DNA from: Thermothelomyces thermophilus ATCC 42464
Taxonomy: Eukaryota; Ascomycota; Sordariomycetes; Sordariales; Chaetomiaceae
Length of the DNA: 64,000 nucleotides
Assembly (NCBI RefSeq): GCF_000226095.1
Contig: NC_016478.1
Coordinates: forward strand, 3,462,001-3,526,000
Direction: 5' to 3'
The notes beneath the pieces were generated by a model. It was not told the origin of the DNA, ran no database searches, and saw only the letters and a list, made by a program, of their open reading frames with translations. Positions 21,591-31,515 of the stretch are shown one piece after another (positions within the stretch are counted from its first letter, which is position 1; each line of letters begins with the position of its first letter). The position numbers were made by a program, and so were the translations under genes.

Positions 21591-24500
21591 ACAATAGTGT
21601 AGATTGCTTCTGTGAAGCTACCTGACTAAGTATGACGTTAGAAAGACCTGTCTGGTGAATCACATGGACCCTCTGAGGCTCCACATGCCACACATCACGT
21701 GGCTGTGGAGTTCGATTAGCTTCTGTGGTGGACTGGGCCCACCAGGGCCCCAGCCCTACCGAGGTTGCAGCCATCCACATCTTCCTGCAGGTTGGCTCTG
21801 GACGCCTCCGTCCTTCTTCCTCCAGAACCATCGCCAACCATCAGACTAGCAGAGATACGAAGATCGTCAGTTCTATCCGCGCATCCACCTGCAAGAGCTT
21901 CTGAGTGCACCGCCCACCTCGGCATTTCAATCGAGTCTCGCCTCTTTCCTGGACTCGATTCCAGTTTTAAGCCTAGCCGTAGGTAGCCAACAGGAAGACA
22001 TACAGGACAATATAATAGTAAGATAATGCTACTACTTTCTATTATAATATTATTATAAAAAGAAAGTGCGTTTGAGAGCTATTTGTAGCTATAGTGTAGG
22101 CACTGCGTTTTTCCTTCTAGGCAAGGGACTTAATGTAGTATGTACGTTGTCTACAAGCGCGTCTATTATGTAAGGTTAGATTAGATAAACCCCTGTAGGT
22201 CCTGGTTTAGTGGGGTAGAGCCTTCTTTGTTCTACCCTCTACTTACATTGGAGCTAGTATACAGGATCAAACAGAAGAAGAGATATCGAACTTTAAATCA
22301 TCTTGATTTTACTAATAGACTGGGGCTGGAAGCTCTCGATGTGACCAGAGGGGCACAGGGTGCAGTTTTGTTTTTCCGGCTCCGTGGAGCTTTGTTATGT
22401 ACGCTAGACATAAATAGGGGTTGCCCATCCAGGGGCACCAACAACAAGAAGGACAGATAGACAGGAACAACAGAGGATCAAGAAGTGGCTTTCAACACCC
22501 GTTTACCCTGATGGATCTGGGTGACGAGATGTGGTTCTTCTTTCTTTTGTGAGTTGGGATATCTTTGTTTCCACGTAAGTGGACTCTTTTACGTCTGTCC
22601 AGAGGGACATCACTATCGCCACCTTCGCTTCCGCCGTCGTTGCCGTCCGAACGGCCGGACTTGTCTGCTGTGATCGAGAATACTCGGACACCCTGGACAT
22701 TTTGAGCCGAAGCTCCTCCCCATCTGACCAGACGGAGGTTTGGTTCTGGAGGTGCTGAGTGGTGTCGTGGAGAGTTGGCACCATCTCACTAAAACTAATC
22801 TTCCATTAGATATGTTTGACCAGTCTCCTGATGGGTGAAGGAGGTCAGAACGAGGCGGCCTAGTGAGGTTGCCTGACGGGCTAGGGAGGTCCGAGTCAGT
22901 AATCTTAGTAGTCTTGAAGAATTAGCTTATTAACTGGTCCCCTAACAGGCTGGTGAAGTTAGAGGAATGGAGTTGAGGAAATTGGTCGTTGGAGGACCAG
23001 TCTGACTTGGTGGAATGGAGCTGGAAAGATGTAATAATTATCGTCGAAGCACCTGGTGAAGTTAGAAGGAGGTATCTTGGTGAGCTTGCAAGGCCCACTC
23101 TGGAAGGACTGATTCGACTGATCTCCGCGCGGATTAATTATAATTAATTAGTCTCCTGGTGGAGTAGAGTGACCGCTCGTTATCTCAAGGTTGAAAGGAG
23201 CGTCTTCTAGGTCGAATGTTGGAATACGTAATGGGATGTCCAAAAGTGGAAGAAATTTGTCGTCCCACTCGCTTCCTGCCATATCGAAAGCAGAGCGACT
23301 CTTTCTCGCTTTAAGCTATAGACAAAATAGTACAGAAGAGCTCCCGGGTGGAGGAGTTAATTAGTTCAGGCTACTTCGTGTAATCCGGACCAGCTTACAA
23401 TAGCACAGCGATCTTGTACTGCCTCCCACTCCTGTTGATTATTCAAGGCGTTGAAATCCAGAGAGCATCTCAGCGGGAGTAGTCCGTAAGAGAACCAGAA
23501 TGGAACAGTGTGGTGTGCACACAGTTTGTGTTAGGTACTGGTTGGCGCATCGCAACCGTTAGCTGACTAAAGGCCTTGGGACAACACACCAGCCAAGAAA
23601 TGGGGACTCGTTCCCGAATCTGGTAAATCCTGGGCCTGAACGTCAGAACCCCATTCCCCCCCCCACTAGCGCACTCGCCGCTTGGCGATCAGGCACTGGA
23701 CAGAGCCTCGTCCAATCTGGGCTGCCAGCGCACCAGGGTTAGGTTGACAACCGTTACCTACCTGACACGAAAAGAGCCGAGCCACGTTGGGTACCGATCC
23801 TCACGGAGGTGGGAGAGTTTTCAAGACTGATTACGATAGTCAAAATGACAAAGAGAGATGCCCAGGCCCACCCTCGCGCTCAGCTTCTCCGCCTAAGGCG
23901 CTCACTAAGGCGCTCACCTTCCCCGGGCCGACCGTGGCTTCCTTCCATTCCTTGCTGCTGCCAGCTATCTTGGCGGGGGACCCAGTGGTCCGCGGGGCAG
24001 TCAATCACAGCATCCTGGCACCATCTAGTTAGGCACAAGGCGGTGAACGGGACGCGGCATCCCTGGTTCTTTGTTTCGTTAGCGATATCCTTAGGCTTCG
24101 TCGGCACCCATCACAACCATCGTGTTTTGCACTCTCGCCCAGGGTGCATACAGATAATTAAACGGAGTGCATAACGGGATGCCGACGAACAGCCAATTTG
24201 CGAGAGACACAATGCAAGGACACTAGGCAGATCAAAAATGACTTTCTTATCGTTGCTAGCAAGCCTTTATGTATCAATGTCCTTGACTTCGTACCCACGT
24301 CATGCTCAGGTTAACCCGCGTGGATCGAACAACACGCGCGGATCTGTCAATTTTGTAAGAGAACTTGATTCTTAGTTCCCTGCAATGAGCTACCGATCGT
24401 GTCTTGTTGGCAAGAAGCACACGTTGCCTCACCTTCTCCCGTGACCTCCCCCCCCCCCACGCTGGCAAACCTCCGTCTTTTCAAAAGTATCCATGTGGCT

Positions 24501-24668
24501 GACCACGATTCGACAAGGCCGTCTGATAAAAGGAGTGCCAGATGAAACTGAACAACGGGAGTGCGTGGTCAGTTTCCGTTCCCCAAAAAAGAACAAAAAA
24601 AAGTTTCGGGGAGTTCGTCTTCATCTTTGTTTACTTCCCGGTTCCCGCCAACTTTGCCAACGGAAACG
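21591..24668. other. Long intergenic region, 3.1 kb
   Basis: It lies between two divergently oriented genes (HNH protein leftward, RBR ligase rightward) and so probably holds both promoters. No supported gene. There is an A/T-rich patch at about 21,990-22,200. At 22,830-23,180 are imperfect GT/GA-rich repeats around the motif GGTGAAGTTAGA (22,952 and 23,055). A C-rich tract lies at about 24,448-24,460. Short open frames such as 22503-22784 (minus) and 23809-24174 (plus) have no recognisable content. Confidence 0.5.
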
Positions 24669-24886
24669 ATGGCGTCCGCTGCCTGGCCGCCAACGACGAG
24701 CTTCTATGGCCCGATCAGCCCCGCGATTCTAGGATCTGATTGGGACGAGGTGGAAGGGGAGGTGATTGCAGCGCCGGCCATCGAAAGTGTGGACAACGGG
24801 AAAGGAATTGAGGTCCAGAACCGGCAACAACCACCAGGAGAATCGCAAACACAGCCACAGGCACAACCACAACCACAATCACAACT

Positions 24887-24923
<37 letters not shown>

Positions 24924-27274
24924 TTCAGACAGCAGTCTAAAATCACTACGGCGAGCCTGAGATCATTGGTGCTGGATTTTTGGGGGTTCAACGCTGCCCT
25001 GCTCGATGATTTCTTCGACGATGGGGCTAGTGAGCTGTCAGGGATGGCCACGGACGGAGGGAGCGTCGCGGGAGATGAGGCCTCAACTGGAGATGGAAAC
25101 TTGGAGCCTCATCCGACACAGCTCGTCCGGGATTCCAATGTGGGCTCTGCCGCTCCAGCAACCCGAAACAAGCGCCCGGAGACGGAGGAGAGCAGATCAT
25201 GGTCAAGGAGAGTCGCGCGGTCCAGAGACACGAGCGCGAATCGATCGGAGCCCGACCGGCCGACCAACCCATACACTGCGGCCATTGAGGAGAAGCAAAA
25301 TGCCATGACTGTCGAGTTCCTCCGCAGCACCGCGGGAATTCGACCTGGCGACGCCTCCCCTATCCCGACTCCCGATGACCTTGGGTATGTGCTGGGTAAC
25401 GCAGACCACAACCTCCTTGCTGACATGTTTAGCTCTGGGCAGCGATACAAAATCGCCGCCGAGACGTCTTCGGTGGTCATTAGCAACCAACGCAGACTAC
25501 CCGACATTCTCGTCGGCGAACGTGAGTGCATTGTTTGCACCGACACCAAGCCGGTGTCGGAGTTTCCCACGGTAGGCATCACCAAGGCATGCAATCACGA
25601 GCCAGCGACCTGCCTCGCCTGTGTCGCGACATCCATCCGGACAGACCTCAACACCCGGCTCTGGAACGAGATCAAGTGCCCGGAGTGCCGAGAAACGCTA
25701 GAGTATGACGACGTCCAGCGCTTTGCCGACGAGGAGACAAAAGAGCGGTAATTAAGCTCTCCCCTGCCTTCAACTTCCTTCAACTCAATCCTCATTCTCA
25801 CAAACTAACCGGACACTCCCCCCAACCCAACAACCCTTCTGCAGCTATCAAACACTCTCCTTCCGCTCCGCCGTCTCCTCCTCCCCAAACTTCCTCTGGT
25901 GCACCGCCGGCTGCGGCTACGGCCAGATCCACGAGGGAGGGGAGTCGTCGCCCATCGTCACCTGCCGGCTCTGCTCGCACCGCTCCTGCTTCCACCACAA
26001 GGTGGCCTGGCACGAGAACCTGACGTGCGACGAGTACGACAGCCTGCTGGCCGACCCGGTCAACTTCCGCAGCCGGTTCGACGCGGCCAACGAGGAGGCC
26101 GAGAAGGCCGCCGCCGCCCGCCGCGCGCAGGAGGACGCCGACCGCGCGTTTGCGCAGGCCCTCGCTGCCGAGGAGCGGAGGGCCCTGGTCCGGCAGAGGG
26201 CTGAGAGAGTGAGGGAGAGAGAGAGGGAAAGAGAAAGGGAGAGAGAGAGGGAGAGGGAGAAGGAAAGGGAAAGTGAAAGGGAAAGGGAAAAGGAAATGGG
26301 AAAGGAAAGGGAAAAGGAAAGGGAGAAGGAGAGAGAGAAGGAGAGAGAGAAGGAGAGAGAGAAGGAGAGGGACAGGGAAAGGGAGAGGGAAAGGGAGAGG
26401 GAGAGGGAGAGGGAAAGGGAAAGAGAGAAGGAAAGGGAGACAGAGAAGGAGAGGGAGCGGAAGAGGGAGGAGCAGGCGCGGCGCGAAAAGGAGGAGAGGG
26501 AGAAAAGGGAGAAGAGAGAGCGCGAGATGCGGGAACTGGCGTTGAGGAGGAAGCAGGACGAGGAGGCCAGTCTCCGTACTGTGGGTACCACGACCAAGCC
26601 ATGCCCCGGGTGCAGAGCGCCCATTGAGAAGAACGCGGGGTGGTACGTACTCACCTTTTCCCCTTCCCATCCCTTCTCTGTTTGGCTTTTGTTGCTCATG
26701 ATGCTGACTCTCGTCTTCTAGTGCACATATGACGTGTAAGCCTTCTTTCCTACTGCCTGTACCACGGCTTCGCCCTACCCGGAGGAAGCTGCGCATGCGG
26801 AAGCCTGCTGCTGCTCCAAGTGGAGAGGAGTACAATCCCTTCTTCCTACCCCGCCGCCTCCAACACACATGATGGTTAAAATAAAAGTGCGTCTCCTCTA
26901 CACAGGTATCAAGTGCCGGTACCAGTTCTGTTGGGGCTGCAATGCCGAATGGACCCGCAGTCACAGTGTCCTCTGCACTGGGGCGAATGGGCGGAGATGA
27001 AGGGTTCAGGTGCGAATCCGGGCGAGAAACGGGCCCTGGATATCAGGTGCGGCCAGCCATGCCCTTATCGATGCTGATGTCGGGGTTATTCTAATGGCAC
27101 AAACCGTCGCCGTGTTCCATGTAACCCTTGGCTGATGATGCCCTCTCGACAGGTGCATTGTGCAAGTACGAATTCTGCTGGGACTGCCTTGCCAGTCATA
27201 GACGAATTATGGAGACCGATAACAGCGCACACAAGGAGGATTGCCCCTGGCATCCGAACAATCTCGAGGACTGA
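24669..27274 (+). CDS. RBR-type (RING-IBR-RING2) E3 ubiquitin ligase
   Basis: Exons 24669-25747, 25845-26642 and a 14-base microexon 26722-26735, then one of two possible last exons: 26906-27000 (661 residues) or 27153-27274 (670 residues). RING1 (about residues 286-337) has [15 protein letters not shown] and CPEC. IBR (about 370-420) has [12 protein letters not shown] and SCFHH. The last zinc domain starts [14 protein letters not shown], is completed across the microexon as AHMTC, and ends FCWGC or FCWDC. RBR ligases carry ubiquitin on a Cys of RING2; here the Cys of AHMTC is the candidate. The N-terminus has a Gln run (CAG repeat, about 24,885-24,921). Between IBR and RING2 is an Arg/Glu-rich segment of about 100 residues, probably a single alpha helix or coiled coil. 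ATG 24669 (ACGATGG) is preferred. Confidence 0.85.
26906..27000 (+). other. Candidate last exon 4a of the RBR ligase
   Basis: It follows the acceptor CTACACAG and begins GTATCAAGTGC. Joined to the microexon it gives [12 protein letters not shown] and then SHSVLC, completing the zinc ligands of RING2, and stops at 26998-27000. Its phase and first two bases (GT) are the same as those of exon 4b at 27153. Confidence 0.7.
27153..27274 (+). other. Candidate last exon 4b of the RBR ligase
   Basis: It follows the acceptor CTCTCGACAG and begins GTGCATTGTGC. Joined to the same microexon it gives [12 protein letters not shown] and AHKEDC, again a complete RING2 end, then [10 protein letters not shown] and a stop at 27272-27274. 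It may be a mutually exclusive alternative to exon 4a or a leftover of a partial duplication. Confidence 0.65.
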
Positions 27275-27948
27275 TGTTGTGAGGACGAGGGTGAAGGATT
27301 GGCTCTGGGACGGACAGGTAGCGTCTACGACTGGACATATAACGGAGTAAAGGGATACCGTCATAGGCAACAGAACAGACTGTGCATATTAGAAAATGTA
27401 AATACAAGCCTTTTTTTTTCTTTTTTTTTCTTTTTCTTTCTTTTCCTTTTTTCTTTAGAGCAATACGAAGTAATACTCCTCGGCGAGTTCGACCGGACCC
27501 TTATTGACGGATGACTATCCGGAGAACGTTTGGTATCTTGGTCAAGGTTTGATCTAATCCAGCTCCGCAATTCGAGGGTATGCGTTTGCGAAAAGTGATT
27601 GAATAACAATAAAGCTATCCAGGAATCCATCAGAGCAGTTCATTTCAGGTTGGCTGCCCTCAAATGGGTGGAATTTTAGAAGTTGTTCCAGAGCTTCACC
27701 GTTTGGGCTCCACAACTGCGGTGGTAGTGGCCCACCAGCCAACAATCGCGTGTGCCCCACTCCACTGAATGGCCCTACAAAAATGAAAATTTCCCAACTC
27801 CAGGAACCCTCCCTCGTTTCCTTCCTACCCTCCGGTCAATTCTAGCAACAACAATAACGCGACACGCCCACGCGTGCCACGCATTCTTACAAGACAGCCA
27901 TGTGCGCATCATAGTGCGAGGCAAGCAGATGCCTTGTCAATCTACACA
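27275..27948. other. Intergenic region
   Basis: 674 bp without a supported gene. It contains a T-rich pyrimidine tract at about 27,410-27,456, plausibly in the 3' region of the RBR gene, and the promoter side of the phosphatase gene. Confidence 0.5.
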
Positions 27949-29010
27949 ATGACAATGCGGCTCTTCCTCGTCCGACACGGGGAGACTGTCGACAACGTCG
28001 CGGGAATCTAGTATGTCCTTTCTGCGAAAACATTTAATAACCTGGCACAAGGAACGAAAGTAGACTGACCAGCGTATCCTTAAAGTGCAGGAACCCACGA
28101 CTCGCCGCTCACGGCCCACGGCGTACTCCAGGCCCGCCGTCTTGGCGCACACCTCGCCTCTCGGTCGGCGACCATCGGCCCCGTTCGACACGTGTTTGCC
28201 TCGGACCTGAAGCGCGCCGTAGAGACGGCCGCGGCAGTGGTTGACGCGCAGACCGCTGCCGTCGGCGGCAACCAGCCCCGCTCCCAGCCGGCCACCTCCG
28301 ACTCGGACTCGGACCCCTTCCGAGTCGATAGTGGTGAGAAGGATGCGGACAGTAATAAGGCTGCAGACCCGGCCGCGTCGCTGAAGCTAGTAGAGCTGCC
28401 CGAGCTGAGAGAGCGGGACTTCGGCTCGGCAGAAGGCGAGAAGTTCGGCGTGGACTTGACCCTGGCCGGTGCTGAGTCTCGGGAGCAGATGAGGCAGCGG
28501 GCGGCGTGGTTCGTGGACACCCATCTTGTGCCGCTGCTCACTGCCGAGCAAGTGGCCTCGGGCGGTTGCATCGTCGTTGTCGCACACGGGCTGATCTTGG
28601 GATCGCTCTTGCGAGTGCTCCTGGCCCGGTATGGCCCTGGGCAGCTGGCACGCCTGGCGGGCGGGAAGATGCCGGGGTGGAGCAACACCGGCTATTACGA
28701 GCTTATTGTTGGCGCGGTCTCGAGCTCGCCGGTCGTGGCAAGTAGTAGTGGTCTGGCAAGTTCGGGAAGCTCAGCTGGAGTGTCTGGTGAAAGGACATCG
28801 AAGTTGACTTTGCCGACCCCGTCGCCACAAGGACCGCACATCACCCTGTCTGTGGCTGGAGTCAACGTGCTGAAACATCTTGAGGGTCTGAAGAAGACTC
28901 GAGGTGGAATCGGCAGTGCCCGGTTTGACAAACGGCAGAGGACAATGGACTCATTCTTTGCCCCAGCGGCGAAGAAGGCTAAGGTTGAACCAGCGCCTGA
29001 CGTGGCTTGA
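27949..29010 (+). CDS. Histidine phosphatase (phosphoglycerate mutase-like) with C-terminal PIP-box-like motif
   Basis: Two exons, 27949-28010 and 28086-29010, giving 328 residues. The 75-bp intron (GTATGT, branch CTGACC) needs the AAG acceptor; the nearby CAG would create an immediate stop. The join restores NVAGIYAGTHDSPLT, typical of the family. The catalytic motif LVRHGE is at residues 7-12 (nucleophile His10). A second conserved His lies in VVVAHG at about residue 186. The acid/base and arginine positions also look present (ELRERDFG). An insert rich in Ser/Asp follows residue 70. The C-terminus carries basic stretches and QRTMDSFF (residues 305-312), matching the PCNA-interacting PIP-box pattern Qxx(M/L/I)xxFF, followed by KKAK. 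The substrate is unknown; nuclear localisation is an inference. Confidence 0.88.
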
Positions 29011-29461
29011 ACTCGACCGGCCGCTCAAGCTTCCTGCTCTGACGAGTCTTCACTATGGAATCTGGTATGTCGACCTCTATTTTCTATCAATCACGCGTGT
29101 CGCTTCTATGATGAGAGAAACAATGTTCACAGACCTGTACCGAAACACAATGTGGAAAAACTTTGTCCAACCGCTATCTGAGAAGCTTCATTCCTTTGTT
29201 CTGTTTTGGCATTGACCTGGTTGTTCACTGCTGACAGTTCTTCCAAGCCAGGTTACCTGCCAGTCCTTGCTCTCCTGATCTTGTTGGGAAGGGAAGTGCT
29301 ATGGACGGTCAATCGAGTTCGCATATTTATTTGGGGGGGGTGGTGGTTGCCTCTCTTGGCCAGTTATGATGATGCTACTTGAGCAGCATCCAGAATACAC
29401 TCCATCAATCTCTACAGCGCCTTACATCTATCTGGTCCCATTGTGTAAACTCATGCCGTTC
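29011..29461. other. Intergenic region between convergent genes
   Basis: 451 bp between the phosphatase (plus) and the Atl1-like gene (minus), so both 3' ends lie here. It contains a G tract near 29,333-29,340. No gene is supported. Confidence 0.5.
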
Positions 29462-30458
29462 CTAAATGTCTCGTGCTTCCTCGTCCTCGTCATCCCCCTC
29501 ATCAGATACATCTAAACCCTGCCCCTCTTCGGAAGGCAAGATGCGGGGGAACCACCCATACTCGGCAAAATCGACCATGAACTCTCCCAGCGCGCTCCTC
29601 GTCACAGTCACGCCCTCGGCTTCCAGCGCGGCAGCCTGGTTCCGCGCCCCTGACGGCTGAGACCTGCCTCTCGTCAGTGCCCTTAGTCCCTCTCCATCCC
29701 TAGCCATTCATTCCTCATATCGATCAGCCCCTGGCCACCACCTCCGCCACCATAGCAACGACCAGACGCTTGAAAAAAAAAAAAAAAAGCTGGTTTGCTC
29801 CCTGTGCCCGCTACCTACTGGGCGGTTCGGAAGCGCGGAAGCGCGGAAGCGCGGAAGACGGGACCCGGGGGGGGGGGGGGGTAAGGCAAAACGAGCCGGC
29901 GCCACAAGATCAGAAGTTCAACTAAAACTAACTACAACTAGAATGCTACGTACCGAGGCGAGATGATGCCCTTGGCGTTGATCACCCGCTGCCACGGCAC
30001 ATTGTCGTGGTTGAAGCGCGCCGACGGGTCCGATGGCAGGTGTTTGAGGCAGACGCCGACCTGGCGAGGACGCTGGGCTGTTTTTGTGTTTGTTTTGCCG
30101 TCGCCGGACAGCGGTGTCGAGGTTAGCGTGGATCTCGGCAAAAGCAGGGGGAAAGCCGTAGGATCGACCGGGTTTACCGGGTTTACCGGGTTCCCCCTTC
30201 AGGTGATGATCCGGCGTATGTGTGTATCGCTGGTAAGGGAGAGGGAATTGACATGTGCGTGGGTTGGGAACTTGGGGTGGGGGGGGGGGGGGAGGCTTGA
30301 GAGGTTTGGGAAAGGGAGGGAAAGGATTTGGGGTTGTTATTACGAGTGCCGACCAGTTTGGCAATGTGACCGTAGCTGGTCACTTTACCAGGTGGGATCT
30401 CTTGTACAGCGCTGTAGACGGCATGGAAGAAAGCCTGGGCTTCGTCGCTGCGTGGCAT
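29462..30458 (-). CDS. Alkyltransferase-like DNA repair protein (Atl1 type)
   Basis: Three exons on the minus strand: 30458-30344, 30077-29954 and 29663-29462, giving 146 residues. The introns are long for this window, 266 bp (GTAATA) and 290 bp (GTACGT). The protein has the winged-helix DNA-binding fold of O6-alkylguanine-DNA alkyltransferases: IPPGKVTSYGHIAKLVGT, then QVGVCLKHLP, then VPWQRVINAKGIISPR. At the place of the active-site Cys of PCHRV stands Trp (PWQRV), as in Atl1 proteins, which bind O6-alkylguanine and flag it for nucleotide excision repair instead of reversing it. The C-terminus has the family's EYGWFP motif and then an acidic tail. The introns hold poly-A, poly-G and short tandem repeats. 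Confidence 0.88.
29831..29881. repeat. Intronic 8-bp tandem repeat and G15 tract
   Basis: Three perfect copies of AAGCGCGG (29831-29854) are followed by 15 G residues (29867-29881), all inside intron 2 of the Atl1-like gene. The same intron has an A tract at 29,774-29,788. Confidence 0.8.
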
Positions 30459-31515
30459 TATCCTCGTGAGGCGCTGACGGAGAGGTGAGCTGTTATGCTA
30501 ATTACTTAAAAGCGGATCTTCATAGTGGGGACGGCATGAGGAAGTGAATCCGCCAAGATATCGCTACGGATCAGGGTTAGGGTTTATCGACACGAAAATG
30601 CTGAACCAAAAGTGACGGAGCAACGTACGGAGTAAAGTCCCCCCCGTATGGGAAAGGAACAAAAGACCATTCAACGACATCGTTCACGACTTCCATACCG
30701 ACATCAAACCGACCTTTTAAGCCTGCCAATCCCAAAGTTCCGTCCATTACGGCGAACGCGCTAGCTCCACCTTCCCGGAAAGGCCAAAGAACAAATGTAC
30801 ATACATACATACAGACATCCCACCGGCGGGAAGACAGAAACTCAAATAAGCAGGTCAGATCGAGCCTCATGACTGTCATGGCATCAAGTCATCCAGGCCA
30901 CTGCTGTTCATTCCCATACCGACCCTTTTTTTATCCCGACAGGCTTAATCCAACACGTGAGAATGGGCAAAGAAAATACCAAGGCTACAACAACAGAAAT
31001 ATTTTAAATCCAGCTCTAGTCATGTCTCCCAAAGCCATCCTGCGCCATTCAAACGTCGGGTGTCCGTAACCAGAGATAATGTCGAGGCGCAAACCGCCCG
31101 CGGCTCGCAGGTTCGGAGCTACCCCGTTGGGGGGGGGGGGGGGGTTCGACTGTTCGTAGGGGGTCTAGGTGCGAAATACTGCCACGCAACCATTCCAGAA
31201 TGGGTTCATGGCGGCACCATCACCATTTTCCGGAACCTAAACCCGAGTTGAGATGAATGCATAATATGGATGGACCGAGATGCCGTCACCCCCCTTGGGA
31301 CAAGGAGCGGTAAAGTGGTGTTTGGGGCACATGACAGATCACCACGTGCTGACTTGGAGGTATCGATAACGAATCTCAAAAAAAAAAAAAAAATGCGAAT
31401 AGGGGGTATCACAAAAAACTACTAAAGACATTGAAGAGCCTTGGGGGATTGAAGGTGAGGGAGGCGGTGATAGGCTAATAGTCGACGTAGCTGGCTGCGC
31501 GAGGACATCCTTGGC
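30459..31515. other. Intergenic region
   Basis: Promoter side of the Atl1-like gene and 3' side of the Ras GEF gene. It contains the 10-mer GTACGGAGTA (30625-30634), a G15 tract near 31,130 and an A tract at about 31,380-31,393. The minus-strand open frame 30577-30879 has no recognisable domain and probably lies in the promoter. Confidence 0.5.

Noticed and set aside
25798-26964. 388-codon open frame on the minus strand
   Set aside because: It is the antisense of the Arg/Glu purine tract and RING2 exons of the RBR ligase. Its long Leu/Pro/Phe/Ser runs are a product of that repeat, and the plus strand has real domains and splice signals.
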